Shown here: positions 27,286-37,000 of the stretch, piece after piece
Layout: each line of letters begins with the position of its first letter
Position numbering within the stretch: the first letter of the stretch is position 1
From: Candidatus Nitrosocosmicus arcticus
Lineage (GTDB): Archaea; Thermoproteota; Nitrososphaeria; Nitrososphaerales; Nitrososphaeraceae
Direction: 5' to 3'
Assembly: GCF_007826885.1 (NCBI RefSeq)
Contig: NZ_ML675578.1
Coordinates: 186,001-250,000 of the forward strand
DNA length: 64,000 nucleotides
Program-made: the position numbers and the translations under genes
The notes under the pieces: model-generated
Told to the model about the DNA's origin: nothing
The model's input: the letters and a program-made list of their open reading frames with translations, nothing else
The model's database searches: none

Positions 27286-28689
27286 TTGGAAAGACTGCGA
27301 CTAAATGAATTTTTTTTTAACAATCGCAAATTAACCATAATCACTGCGGCAGTACTAGTCGTTCTAATAATATTAAATCTATTAGCTACCCGCCAAATCA
27401 TTTATTTGAATAACGCTGGTGAGATCGCTCTTTTTACTCTTACAACAGTTTTAGGATATGGGATTGGATCATTAATCCTTTTGGGCTTTACTAGACATAT
27501 CACTAAATATCTCTTAAACCGGTCGCTTCTAATGCGAATAATGCACATTATGGTTTCCGTTATTCAATTCTCACTACTTGGAATTTTGATCTTTATCTTG
27601 TATAATAATATCACAAATTGTCCAGAATATTTTACCGTATGTGGTGGAAATGAATACTTTGTCATCGCCTTTAATGCAATGGCTTCTTTGACAACTGCTG
27701 CAATTATGGGAATAATTAGCTACAAATTTTTTACATGGTATAGATTACACAAAAGAAATTTTGTTGTATTATTTTATGGTCTAGCCGCCACAGCACTTGC
27801 GATGTCTATAGTAGGAGATGCTTTTGATAAACTTGTCCTTGTCCAAATAGTTAAGGAAGATTCCCCACATGGGGCAATTTCCATGGCCTCTTTCATTTAC
27901 AAGGTTTTTGATGAATATGATGGTGCTATAATGTACAAAACAGTAAATCCTGATTATACGACTCTTTACTTAGTACCTAATTCAAACTTGGCACTATATA
28001 ACCAAATTATTTATCTTACTTCTCTCAGTCCATATATTTTGACTTGGATTGGAACTGCCTTTTTGCTCGGTTACTACTACAAAAAAACTCATAAGCTTGA
28101 TTTCAAATTCTGGATAATTTTAGCTGCACCTTTAGTTCTGTATCTTATAGGAAGCGGACTAATATTTTCTCTTCCAGCAGATTTTCCTTACAAGTACTAT
28201 TTTAGGTTGATATTTCGTGTAGGTACTATAGGAAGCAGTTTATTATTTGGATTGGCTTTTTATCTGATTACTAAAGATTTAAAATCCCAGAAAGTTAGGG
28301 ATTATTTGACTATAGCCGCTATTGGACTTAGTGCGATTGGTATTGCAAATGAGATTTCGGCGTTACAACAGACATATGGAGTAGCTGCCCATTCACTAGT
28401 ATTATTATCCTCTTATCTATTTAGTATTGGATTGTACTCGTCTGCAGTCTCATTATCCCATGATAATGCATTAAGGAACACTGTTAGAAAATCAATGTTA
28501 GAACTTGTTCAGGATATAGGCACTGCGCAAATGGAAAAGGATATACAGGATGCCCGAAACATCGTAATGAAAAAAGCATATGAAAGGGAAACACTAATGC
28601 GAAGTGATACGGGAATTTCGCCTTCTGCTCAAGAGGATGAACTTAAGAAGTATTTAGACGAGATAATCAGCGAGATAAAGACTAAGTGA
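27286..28689 (+). CDS. Polytopic membrane protein with cytoplasmic helical tail
   Basis: 467 residues from TTG. About ten to twelve transmembrane helices (for example LTIITAAVLVVLIILNLL, ALFTLTTVLGYGIGSLILLG and WIILAAPLVLYLIGSGLIF) are followed by a cytoplasmic C-terminal helix of about 70 residues (LRNTVRKSMLELVQDIG and beyond). That helix contains a DIGTAQMEKDIQ stretch. The design resembles membrane sensor proteins without a kinase domain. No known transporter signature is seen. No operon partner. Confidence 0.7.
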   Translation: MERLRLNEFFFNNRKLTIITAAVLVVLIILNLLATRQIIYLNNAGEIALFTLTTVLGYGIGSLILLGFTRHITKYLLNRSLLMRIMHIMVSVIQFSLLGILIFILYNNITNCPEYFTVCGGNEYFVIAFNAMASLTTAAIMGIISYKFFTWYRLHKRNFVVLFYGLAATALAMSIVGDAFDKLVLVQIVKEDSPHGAISMASFIYKVFDEYDGAIMYKTVNPDYTTLYLVPNSNLALYNQIIYLTSLSPYILTWIGTAFLLGYYYKKTHKLDFKFWIILAAPLVLYLIGSGLIFSLPADFPYKYYFRLIFRVGTIGSSLLFGLAFYLITKDLKSQKVRDYLTIAAIGLSAIGIANEISALQQTYGVAAHSLVLLSSYLFSIGLYSSAVSLSHDNALRNTVRKSMLELVQDIGTAQMEKDIQDARNIVMKKAYERETLMRSDTGISPSAQEDELKKYLDEIISEIKTK

Positions 28690-28819
28690 AGATTGCAGTG
28701 ATATATTTATCTATTATAATTTAATCCATCATGTAACAGTATTCTTCACAAGAATTAGAATTGATCTAAAGGTGTATTGATTCTCCATACTTTCTCAATT
28801 GATTCAAAGAAGATATCGT

Positions 28820-29270
28820 AATAGAAAAAATAAAAATAACATCTCAAGTACTCAATTGTAATTGAAATATTGTGAAATATAACAGTGAATCATAACTCGG
28901 TTGGGGTTTAAAGACCAAGATATTCATTTAATCTTCATTATCACACGTTTAATCCTTTCAGGAAGAATCTCCTTTTATGTAAACAAAAAAATGAAAATAG
29001 AGTAAAAATTGGGGTTAGGGAGTCAACCATAGACAATGAACCCTTTATCTCTGATGATGAGATTATAAATATTGATAATTAAATTCATTATCAAAATGCA
29101 GTAGTCGTTCTAAAGCCCACCGATCATAGTCCTAGCACTATGTTCAACTCAACTAACTTGAATCGTTTTCCATAGGATGGAAAATTTGTTATGTCGTTGT
29201 AGTCCACAAATCCTTTATAGGGTTCCAGATCACTAGTCCCGTTATGTTTTAAAATCTTCAACCCCACTCT
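28820..29270. pseudogene. Decayed duplicate of the DUF3892 / zinc-ribbon locus at 58.15-58.6 kb
   Basis: The sequence follows 58150-58604 over its whole length with many substitutions and small indels: matching strings include TTTATAGGGTTCCAGATCAC and GACAATGAA. On the plus strand the DUF3892 frame is broken soon after its GTG by TAA, and later by shifts. On the minus strand the zinc-ribbon tail remains readable (SDLEPYKGFVDYN), but its CPFC has become FPSY, so both metal cysteines are gone. This is a dead copy. Confidence 0.8.
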
Positions 29271-29524
29271 TATTTTTTGTTAGATATGTTCATCACAGCA
29301 TCTCGAAATACTGGAGATACCGAAAATATCCTTTATGTTACTATGAATATAAGTAAATTTATTCAAAATTGTCATTTGACATATTAGTATGTAAGTTTTT
29401 GTAAATATTGAAATTGGTCTTCCAATCTATTGCACAGGAAATAGATTCGCTCTATTCAACAAGGAGAACTGATTAGGAAATATTGCATTCTTTAATATAT
29501 TGTCTATCAACTTGTAGAAACTGG

Positions 29525-29558
29525 ATTCTATTCAATCTTGAATCGTATCCCCACTGAT
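29525..29558 (+). repeat. Repeat A copy 2, full-length form
   Basis: ATTCTATTCAATC precedes TTGAATCGTATCCCCACTG. It shares the whole left flank with copies 4 and 7 and may be closest to the ancestral form. It lies between the decayed DUF3892 copy and a secreted-protein gene. Confidence 0.75.
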
Positions 29559-29932
29559 GTAATCAATCAGAGATAGAAAGTTTAGACCTCACATAAAGTT
29601 CTGACAGTCATGAATTTAATCATCCTGAATATATAGACAATGAGAGTAAACAACAGTATATGTCCTCTTGAAAGTATCATATCAAAGGAAAACCTCTAAA
29701 TTATCATGTTGATTATATAGTCATTCATAATTGACTGAAAAAATGTCAGTTTGGTAATCTTTTCTTTCACATCTTTCTTAGTTACCATTATGATGTTGCC
29801 TTCTAACCTTATATGTTAATATTACTATACAATCTCATATCCATTCATATAGTTAAAAAATTACAAAAAAACACAACAGTTTTATCAATCAAATTTTACA
29901 TAACCTTGTCGTATGCACTAGAATTAATATAT

Positions 29933-30295
29933 ATGAATTCAGATAGTAAAACAATTAAAACAATCTTCTTAGGTTTTCTAGTAGTAACTTTTGCTGGAGT
30001 AGCCAATCTCGCAACAGGGTTATTTCCATTGACGCAATCAGCAAATGCAAACGATATAGATTTGGCCGACTTTAAGTGCTTTGGAATGTTTAACTCTTGT
30101 GACAACAATATAGACAACAACGTCACTGATAACAGCGATAACAGTCAAGATAATGATGTCAACATAACTGATAGTTTTAACCCTACCCAAGTCTGCGGTA
30201 ATAATGTAGAATCAACTTCACAAGGCAGCAATACGACTTGTGTAATTGGAATTGGGGCGCCTGATATCGCTCCAAGCACTATAGGTCTTTCCTGA
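29933..30295 (+). CDS. Small secreted Asn/Asp-rich protein
   Basis: 120 residues from the ATG at 29933 (MNSDSKTIKTIFLGFLVVTF). The earlier in-frame ATG would put 40 residues before the signal peptide. Cleavage is likely near ANAND. The mature part is rich in Asn, Asp and Ser with four cysteines (FKCFGMFNSCDN, QVCGN and TTCVIG), probably forming two disulfides. It resembles the many short secreted proteins of Nitrososphaerales. Function is unknown. Confidence 0.7.
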   Translation: MNSDSKTIKTIFLGFLVVTFAGVANLATGLFPLTQSANANDIDLADFKCFGMFNSCDNNIDNNVTDNSDNSQDNDVNITDSFNPTQVCGNNVESTSQGSNTTCVIGIGAPDIAPSTIGLS

Positions 30296-30584
30296 ATCAA
30301 TTAAGCCTATATTGAAATTTTTTTCATTTTTTTTAAAATTAATTCTATTTCCTAATCTAAAGGCGATGAGGATGTTTACTTGATTGGTAACCAAAATGAT
30401 AAAAATGTATCGATATTAAATAAGGGTAGCCTCAAGTGTATATCGCAGCAATGATGAAGGAAAAACATGCTGTTAAATGGAACAAACAGCAAATCCGCTT
30501 AAAGGCAACACTTTAAACCAATATAACAATTGGGCTCCACATTGGTTGTTGTTCTTTTTAAGATCATCCATAAATTGAGACAAG

Positions 30585-30645
30585 TTGGTCAGGCTAGTTG
30601 GGTTACAAGAAGGAGATTAGCGGGTTCAGATCCCGAACTTCGCAT
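30585..30645 (+). other. tRNA-Leu-like 3' fragment
   Basis: GTTGGTCAGGC resembles a D-arm, and GCGGGTTCAGATCCCG forms a T-arm followed by AACTTCGCA, a plausible 3' acceptor strand. No matching 5' acceptor strand (GCGAAGTT) is present. The same ACTTCGCA end occurs in the fragments at 49588 and 50888. It is therefore a remnant rather than a working tRNA. Confidence 0.4.
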
Positions 30646-30670
30646 GTTTAATGTGCTTATAACATGCGAA
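30639..30670. terminator. Perfect 10-bp hairpin overlapping the tRNA-like end
   Basis: TTCGCATGTT (30639-30648) and AACATGCGAA (30661-30670) are exact inverse complements around the loop TAATGTGCTTAT. It could be a terminator, or an operator for the gene starting at 30706. Confidence 0.6.
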
Positions 30671-30705
30671 TTGTTGACAAAAACCTTATCTATGTATGAT
30701 TTTAT

Positions 30706-31935
30706 TTGGTGTGTAAAGGGTTACTCAATACGGACTTGCAATCACAAAAATACTCATTCATAGCATTTGCTTTATTTAGTATTATTTTTGTGTTGTTATT
30801 GATATTAAACCCCTGTTCGCCCTTTCATGAGGCTTTTGCTGCACCGCCTGCGTTTGATCAAGTCTTGATTTATGATAAAAAAATAAGCAATCAGAAAAAC
30901 GACTGGGTTCAAACCTATGGTAATGATAGTGCTAATTTAAGGTCCGACCATGCAGACCTACTGGCAGTAGATTATTTTAGCGATGGAAAAACCCTAGATA
31001 TAACATTCTGGGTGAAATCAAATTCGGAAAATGCTTCTGTATACAATCAACCTTTCAAAAAGATTAGGTATGGTGTGCTTATTGCCATTGTTTCCTTGCC
31101 TCAAAATTCAGGATATAACGGAGCCAATTTCAACTATTATGTTGAAGCAGTTAATGGAAAATGGAGTGAACATCTTTACCAATTATCATCGACAGGTACT
31201 TCTGCACTTATAGAATCCAAGACAAACTATACTGAACCTTTCGATAATCCCACAATAGGGCCAGGATATGTCAAACTGCGATTGAACCTGGATTCCATAA
31301 ATTCCCCAAGCAATTATGGCTTATCTTTTTATACAGCAGAATCCTTCAACTCAAGCGAAGTCAGGGATTTCACAAGCTGGGTTGCTGTTCCTCCGCCTAT
31401 CATAGACATATTAACACATCCCGAGAGTATAGTCATAAGACAAGGAGAAAAGAAAATAATACCGACTGAGATAGAGACACCCCTCTCTAGTAATGTTACT
31501 AGAATAGCTTTTGAATATGGCACTAATTTCAGCTCTAACGGCTTAAGTGTATCTGCCCAAAGAATCCAGCCCCCATTATTTGAGGTAGAGGTTTCTCCAC
31601 AATCACCAGTAGGTGTGTATACTGTACCGTTTGAGGCTTCAATGTTAGTACAAACAACATCGTCGACATCACCTATGTTTAATGACACCGTAACTGGAAT
31701 TGTGGACCCAGAATTTCAAGTGTCTAAAAAATATCCAACTACCGGCGATATAATAGGTAAAGGTAATTTAACAATAGAGGTAATACCGCCACTAACTGTT
31801 AATGAGGAATTTATGGCCTTTTGGAATACATACGGGACTCCAATAGTGATTCTCGGCAGTGGGGCAGCTGGAGTCTTTGCGACATTTTTTATTGAATACT
31901 TAAAAAGTCTGAAAAGCAGAAGAAAACACAAATAG
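30706..31935 (+). CDS. Cell-surface protein with C-terminal membrane anchor
   Basis: 409 residues. An N-terminal hydrophobic signal (FIAFALFSIIFVLLLIL) is followed by AFAAPPAF at the probable cleavage site. A long beta-rich ectodomain follows, with Asn-Xaa-Ser/Thr sites for N-glycosylation (for example SNVTRIAF and GNLTIEV). A transmembrane helix near the end (PIVILGSGAAGVFATFFI) and a basic cytoplasmic tail (KSLKSRRKHK) complete it. TTG at 30706, GTG at 30709 and TTG at 30736 are all possible starts; the last gives a standard signal peptide. No catalytic motif is seen. Confidence 0.72.
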   Translation: MVCKGLLNTDLQSQKYSFIAFALFSIIFVLLLILNPCSPFHEAFAAPPAFDQVLIYDKKISNQKNDWVQTYGNDSANLRSDHADLLAVDYFSDGKTLDITFWVKSNSENASVYNQPFKKIRYGVLIAIVSLPQNSGYNGANFNYYVEAVNGKWSEHLYQLSSTGTSALIESKTNYTEPFDNPTIGPGYVKLRLNLDSINSPSNYGLSFYTAESFNSSEVRDFTSWVAVPPPIIDILTHPESIVIRQGEKKIIPTEIETPLSSNVTRIAFEYGTNFSSNGLSVSAQRIQPPLFEVEVSPQSPVGVYTVPFEASMLVQTTSSTSPMFNDTVTGIVDPEFQVSKKYPTTGDIIGKGNLTIEVIPPLTVNEEFMAFWNTYGTPIVILGSGAAGVFATFFIEYLKSLKSRRKHK

Positions 31936-31989
31936 ACACAAATCCATTAGTAACCTGACTCCAAGGGACCATAATATCTGGATGATTTG

Positions 31990-32153
31990 CTGAATGCAAT
32001 CATACGTTTAAGGTCAAATTGGAATTACCCCTCTTTCCTTCCTTGGAGAAGAATCTGAAGAGCCAAGTGCATTATGTTGGATGTCAGTTGTCTTCTGTTT
32101 TCTTTCGTGATCCTGATGGTCACCTTATAGAATATTTGGACATGTTAAATTAA
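31990..32153 (+). pseudogene. C-terminal fragment of a VOC (glyoxalase/dioxygenase) family protein
   Basis: An open frame begins just after a TGA and reads LPLFPSLEKNLKSQVHYVG, then VFFRDPDGHLIEYLDMLN and stops. FRDPDGHLIEY is the hallmark last strand of the vicinal-oxygen-chelate fold, with the metal-binding glutamate. The N-terminal two-thirds of the domain are missing. It is a non-functional remnant. Confidence 0.7.
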
Positions 32154-32186
32154 GAGCCAAAGCCCTCTCTTGGGATAATTACTTGG

Positions 32187-32750
32187 TTAAAATGGTTTGA
32201 TCATAGAGGGAATGTACGAAAGAATATGATTGAGAGGATGCTGGATACCAAAGAGAAACACATTTGTATCTGTTTTGCCCCTCCCCACTCTCAATATGGA
32301 GATACCTATTTGCGAACTAGTCCTTTCAATAGCCAGATCATAATTGATTGTGAAGAGTCGAATTGTAGCAACATCTTCGAGATTTAAAATAGGTTCGTAT
32401 AGTTCAATCGCCTTATCGATATCTATTAAAGAACATTTTTTCCTGATAAATTTATAAGTATCATTCAGGATTTTATTGAATTTCGTAGATATTTGTTCGA
32501 TCGTAGATTTGTAGTTTGAAAAATTCAATATTAGAGCAGGGTGGATTCGTAAGCCTTTATATTTATGATCACGCTTATTAAAGTTTCAATAACTAAATTT
32601 TCCTTTCCACCAAGATGGTTCAAATCCTCAAAATATATCTCACTCAATAGATCTTGAACCATTTCTCCTGTAGTTAGCACAACCAAGGGTTCGGAAGATC
32701 ATGCTCCTAATAGTAAAGTGAAGGGATACTTTAGGCTTCAAATAACAGAT
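32187..32750 (-). pseudogene. Broken SIR2-like gene
   Basis: Upstream frame: KYPFTLLLGA, then TGA, then SSEPLVVLTTGEMVQDLL, matching the GAGxS nucleotide-binding start of SIR2-like proteins with the second Gly of the motif turned into a stop. That frame ends at TAA near 32532. Another frame carries on with NYKSTIEQISTKFNKIL and LFTINYDLAIERT, the NYD signature of the SIR2_2 branch, and then loses similarity. Such proteins are NAD-degrading effectors of antiphage defence or chromatin-type deacetylases. This copy has a nonsense codon, a shift and a lost 3' end. Confidence 0.68.
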
Positions 32751-32945
32751 AATATTTAGTTCAGTTATTAATAGATATTATTTAGAGGTAACATAATAAT
32801 GACACCTCTTTAGTACTATTCAACATATTTCAAGGGCCACAAATTTAAAATATTGAATTGTCTAATAGAGCATTTTAAAATTATAGCCTTCCTTATTCTT
32901 CCGTAATCTCCTTTCCACTCTAGCGTTTGAATATTTGGAAATTTA

Positions 32946-32987
32946 AATCATACAATCCCCAAGATAACCTGATGGATTCGAATCCCA
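32946..32987 (+). repeat. Repeat C copy 1 (tRNA-T-arm-like)
   Basis: TACAATCCCCAAGATAACCT then GATGGATTCGAATCCCA, matching 37726-37767 with two differences in 42. GATTCGAATCCC resembles a tRNA T-arm. It lies just downstream of the histidine kinase on its opposite strand. Confidence 0.6.
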
Positions 32988-33033
32988 CTCTCATTTAATA
33001 TTGAAGAATGATCGTGCCTTAGTCATTTGTTCA

Positions 33034-34800
33034 TCATTTCCCAGGAAGACTAAATACAAAAGTAGAGCCAACTCCATCATTATTATTAAAAGCCCAGATT
33101 TTACCCCCGTGAGCTTCGACTAACTTTCTAGTTATGAATAATCCTAGACCAGTTCCAAAATCAGAGTCTGTAACAAACTTTTCGAATAATTTTGGCATTA
33201 TCTTTGAAGATATTCCTTTACCGGTATCAGATATACCGACATATACCATCTCTTGTTTTTCTGTGCTTTTTTCATCATCCCCTTCTTGTATTAAGTGGTC
33301 CGATTTATCATTATTAGAAACACGGTTTGTTGTATCTACTTCTGTTTCACTTAAATTAAATCCAAAATCGTTGTTATCCTTTATCATGATATTGATACTG
33401 TCATCTCTTTTAGAAAACTTAATAGCATTATCTATTAAATTAATTAAAATCTGGTTTAATCTCAACTTGTCTGAATATATCCCACATTGCTCTCCTAAAC
33501 TATTATTTACGAAACTTATTTTGTTGCCCTTTTCTTTAAGTTTATTACTAAACTGAATTTCAATTATTTCATTAATCTCTTTAACTAAATCTACTTTCTC
33601 TTTGTATAATACAATGTTACCATTATTACTATTAGATTCAAATCGCGCTACATCTAATAGGTTATTTATCAGAATGTTTAATCGTGAGGCATTTCTGGAA
33701 ATACTTTCATGGTACTCGTGAAGTTTCGCTATGATATTTGCTTGTTCTTGATCTGTCGCCTTATCTCTATTTCTCAATAAATCGTCAAACAATTCATCGT
33801 TCATTTCTGTATAACCTGTTATGGCCTGAGTTGGAGTTCTCAGTTCATGCGCGGCAGTATTTATGAATTCATCTTTAAGTTCACCCTCATGTTTTAGTTC
33901 TTCCGAAAGAATACTTTGATTATGCATCAATTCGAATATGGAACAATAGGTCAGCACTGTTGGTAAACTATTAGAATAAACAGAAAAGCCAATTATAGTA
34001 ATTAATTCCTGATCTATTAATTCCTTAATTTCCATGACTAGTGATTCGCTTCTGTCTGTTACTAGTGATTTTATTTTAATGTCAATACTTGGGGCTATGT
34101 CTTGGATATGGATATTGTTGTTTTTGGCGTTAGTTAAAGGTCGCAGAGATAAAGATTTCTTAACTAATAAATCTATAGGGACAAGAATGCTAATTTGTAG
34201 ATTTTTTTGTTGGTCCGCCTTTTCTTTTAAAAGTTCAAGTATTCCGCTTTTCTCTTGAAGGTGAAATGCGCCTGGAGTAGAATAAATTATTTGTATTTCT
34301 TTTTCGGCTTTCTCAATCATATCAAACTCTTTTATCTCTGCTTTCTTGTAATCGGTCAAAATAGTTGTAATAGAGGGCACGATTCCTTTTTCTATTTCGG
34401 TGATTCTTTGTTCTGCGGGTACGCCCTTGTCCCAGAAACTATCAAAAATAAACTGTTGTTGTTCTACAATTTCAGGCACATTACTAAATATAAGTTGAGG
34501 TATTGGTTGTGCTTCGTAAAGAGTTGCTACAGCCACGTATTCTTTTTCATCGGCTACTTCAAAGTTTCCCTTAATGCCATCTAAATGTCTAATTTCTGAA
34601 AATTTAAGCATTTCTTTACAATACGCTAAGTTGTCTGCTGTTATCTCAGTAACATATCTAAGTTTTATTCCTCTGTTTTTAACTGAAGCAATTCTTGCAT
34701 CCTTTATCGGTTCCCCCTCTATAATTACCGATGGTGCAGTAGAACTTACGCAAGAGTCAATCTTCTTTTTACATCTGTTAACAAACCCTATAATTGTCAC
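33034..34800 (-). CDS. Soluble sensor histidine kinase
   Basis: 588 residues. The N-terminal part (about 25-125) is a repeat-type sensory domain shared with the 814-residue kinase at 54604 (VTEITADNLAYCKEMLK, then VPAEQRITEIEKG). A second sensory part covers about 150-290. The HisKA box is AAHELRTPTQAITGYTE with H318. The HATPase part shows NLIDNAIKF, DTGKGIS and GTGLGLFITRKLVEAHGG. There are no membrane helices, so it is cytoplasmic. The GTG at 34800 is the only canonical start, but the frame is open and kinase-like for about 40 more codons upstream (DDSILLSSDILTNQQDN), ending at a TGA. A likely partner is the response regulator at 35629. Confidence 0.88.
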   Translation of the reverse strand: MTIIGFVNRCKKKIDSCVSSTAPSVIIEGEPIKDARIASVKNRGIKLRYVTEITADNLAYCKEMLKFSEIRHLDGIKGNFEVADEKEYVAVATLYEAQPIPQLIFSNVPEIVEQQQFIFDSFWDKGVPAEQRITEIEKGIVPSITTILTDYKKAEIKEFDMIEKAEKEIQIIYSTPGAFHLQEKSGILELLKEKADQQKNLQISILVPIDLLVKKSLSLRPLTNAKNNNIHIQDIAPSIDIKIKSLVTDRSESLVMEIKELIDQELITIIGFSVYSNSLPTVLTYCSIFELMHNQSILSEELKHEGELKDEFINTAAHELRTPTQAITGYTEMNDELFDDLLRNRDKATDQEQANIIAKLHEYHESISRNASRLNILINNLLDVARFESNSNNGNIVLYKEKVDLVKEINEIIEIQFSNKLKEKGNKISFVNNSLGEQCGIYSDKLRLNQILINLIDNAIKFSKRDDSINIMIKDNNDFGFNLSETEVDTTNRVSNNDKSDHLIQEGDDEKSTEKQEMVYVGISDTGKGISSKIMPKLFEKFVTDSDFGTGLGLFITRKLVEAHGGKIWAFNNNDGVGSTFVFSLPGK

Positions 34801-34930
34801 GTCTGCTTTTTCCGAACCATGAACGACCTTTGTAAATGTATTGTCTTGTTGATTCGTTAAAATGTCTGAAGAAAGAAGTATGGAGTCATCAAAAGCCTTA
34901 CTGTTTTCGCTTTTCTTAATTATCGGACGA

Positions 34931-35628
34931 CACCCTCAAGTAATTATCAACATTTATTTTCTCAACATGGTTAGCGTAATCGCACACAGTGTCTGATATG
35001 TTTCATACTATAAGTAGGCCATCACCTATCATGAGTTTCCCCATGTTCATATGAATTATATGGTTCAGTTTCGAATATTCTTGAAAGGATTAACAATAGG
35101 TTCATTCGATTATTTGAATCTCATTCAGGCTATTACCTTTTGATGGCACTGACATCTGAAGGGCCTGAGTTAAAAATTATAGTTATCAGAGCAAACCGAA
35201 CGTTATCTTTTTTAATTCTAAAGACTTTCCCAGACACTCCTTATCCCAAATCATCTTCAATGATATAGCTATTACTCAATATATTGGTGGAATGTCTCAT
35301 TCCAATCTGACATGATAATTATAAAAGTGTCTGGCTGGGAGTTGGATTAATACTCTGTTAACAGATTACTAATACACTTTGAAATGCACAGGCGTAATGA
35401 TTTGGAAACTTTTAAAATAAAATTGTTAAATCTACTTCAATGGAATATTATCCAATTTGTTAGATATTATATTAACAATTGATCCCTTGGAACTATTCAT
35501 CGACTAACTATATCCCATCCACTAACAACGTATGACCTAATACAAAAGATGCAAAAATGAGGATTCATTTATAAACTCCTTAAAATTATTTAGTTAAAGT
35601 TATATAATTTCAAAAAAGGAGTTACCTA
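34931..35628. other. Divergent intergenic region between kinase and response regulator
   Basis: No gene. It holds the promoters of the two divergent two-component genes, but no clear TATA box or operator stands out. The response-regulator start has an AAGGAG ribosome-binding site at about 35617. Confidence 0.4.
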
Positions 35629-36015
35629 TTGTCAGCGTTATCTCCACAGTCCATCATTGTAGTAGATGACGAACTAGAACTTGCATCTCTATTCAAAGCA
35701 TTTTTAAAAAATGAAGGGTATGATGTTATCTCCTTCACTGACCCGGTATTGGCTTTGGAGTATTATAAGGAAACTGCTGATAAGCATTCATTGATAATAA
35801 CAGACTTGAGAATGCCAGGGATGTGTGGTATAGATCTTGCGAAGAGGATAAGAAACATCAATAGTAAGGTAAAAATATTCTTGATGACAGCTTTTGAAAC
35901 TAAAGATTTGGAAGATAGAGAAGAATTTAAAATTGCAAGAATTGACAGACTACTCCAAAAACCTATTCGTCTATCTGATCTCCGAGTAATGATAAATGAT
36001 GCCTTGAAAAAGTGA
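35629..36015 (+). CDS. Single-domain response regulator
   Basis: 128 residues, a receiver domain only. IIVVDDELELASLFKAFLK carries the acidic pair, LIITDLRMPG the phospho-accepting D59, and FLMTAFE and LQKPIRL the Thr and Lys positions of the family. There is no output domain, so it probably passes phosphate or acts through protein contacts. It starts at TTG with a good AAGGAG upstream. It is divergent from the kinase at 34800 and closely similar in size to the regulator at 54377. Confidence 0.92.
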   Translation: MSALSPQSIIVVDDELELASLFKAFLKNEGYDVISFTDPVLALEYYKETADKHSLIITDLRMPGMCGIDLAKRIRNINSKVKIFLMTAFETKDLEDREEFKIARIDRLLQKPIRLSDLRVMINDALKK

Positions 36016-36080
36016 TACTTGTCATTTTATTTTATATTTTGTCTCTTGTTATAAAATGAACATATTTGTTTTGAAAAATT

Positions 36081-36850
36081 TTACCTAAAAAGTTTCATAT
36101 TTTTATAGCAATCGGATGATGATTTACCAACTTTTGTTTTTGATCTTGATAATTTATTAAAATCTTTTTTATGAAATAAGCATACCCTCTTCAAATCTAT
36201 ATCGTAATTTGAAGGCAAAGCCAACTCGTAATTTATAAGATCCTGTATCCGATGTCTATAGGGAAAGGCACCCGTATCGGTTAGGATTGAAACACCAGCT
36301 TTTCCATTCGTCTTGGCTTATTTTACTAAATTTTTGTTGAAACTATAATCAGACTCTGAAGAGTCATTATCCGAATATTTCTTTAAAGAATCGACAATAA
36401 TTAAGGATTTATCAATTTTTTCCCACTTTTCTATGTCTATTGATATCGTCCCTTTCGACAGAGATTTTCTGACAGAATCATCCGTCTCATAAAACGGTGC
36501 TAGTTGAATAACTTCGTTTTTTTCTTCAATCCTTTTTTTTACATAAAAAGAATAAAACTCTTAGTTTTTCCAGGTCCTCATAAACAACTAAAGTGTGAGT
36601 CCCATAATCTGATTCTGATATAATCTTTGTTGCATCTTCTACATGCATTGATATAATATCATTTTCAAAAGGAATATAGTAACACCTTTATAAACATATC
36701 CATAAAACTTTAATAACTTCGCCAAAATTGCATGATCTAACGATTGAAAAGTATTCATTCTCGTTTTTCTATCGTTATGTAATCCTCTTTTGTTAAAACA
36801 CATTTGAATAAAATCATCCTGAGAAATGTTGACAAGATTGATTGATCCAA
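36081..36850 (-). pseudogene. Broken MEDS-domain sensor protein
   Basis: Several frames must be joined. An N-terminal part reads NISQDDFIQMCFNKRG and MNTFQSLDHAILAKLLKFYG. After a shift near 36690 comes YYIPFENDIISMHVEDATK and THTLVVYEDLEKLR. After a second shift in an A-run near 36545 comes IEEKNEVIQLAPFYETDDSV. Then a TAA near 36325 interrupts before AKTNGKAGVSILTDTG and DLINYELALPS. THTLVVYEDLE and APFYET are typical of the MEDS (MEthanogen/methylotroph DcmR Sensory) domain. With two shifts and a stop it is not functional. Confidence 0.68.
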
Positions 36851-37000
36851 TTGGCTATTCCAAAATATTTGATTATAGGCTGTTACAGAAATAAAGGGCT
36901 ATTATCAATTAAAAAGGACCTATCTTGTTCTTAAAATTAGTTATGCATAACTAGATGTTTATTATATTTGTGTTAATTTGTGTTACCCTAACTTAGCTAT

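Noticed and set aside
30530-30763. Plus-strand frame across the tRNA-like fragment
   Set aside because: It overlaps the hairpin and the real surface-protein start; no family or start signal.
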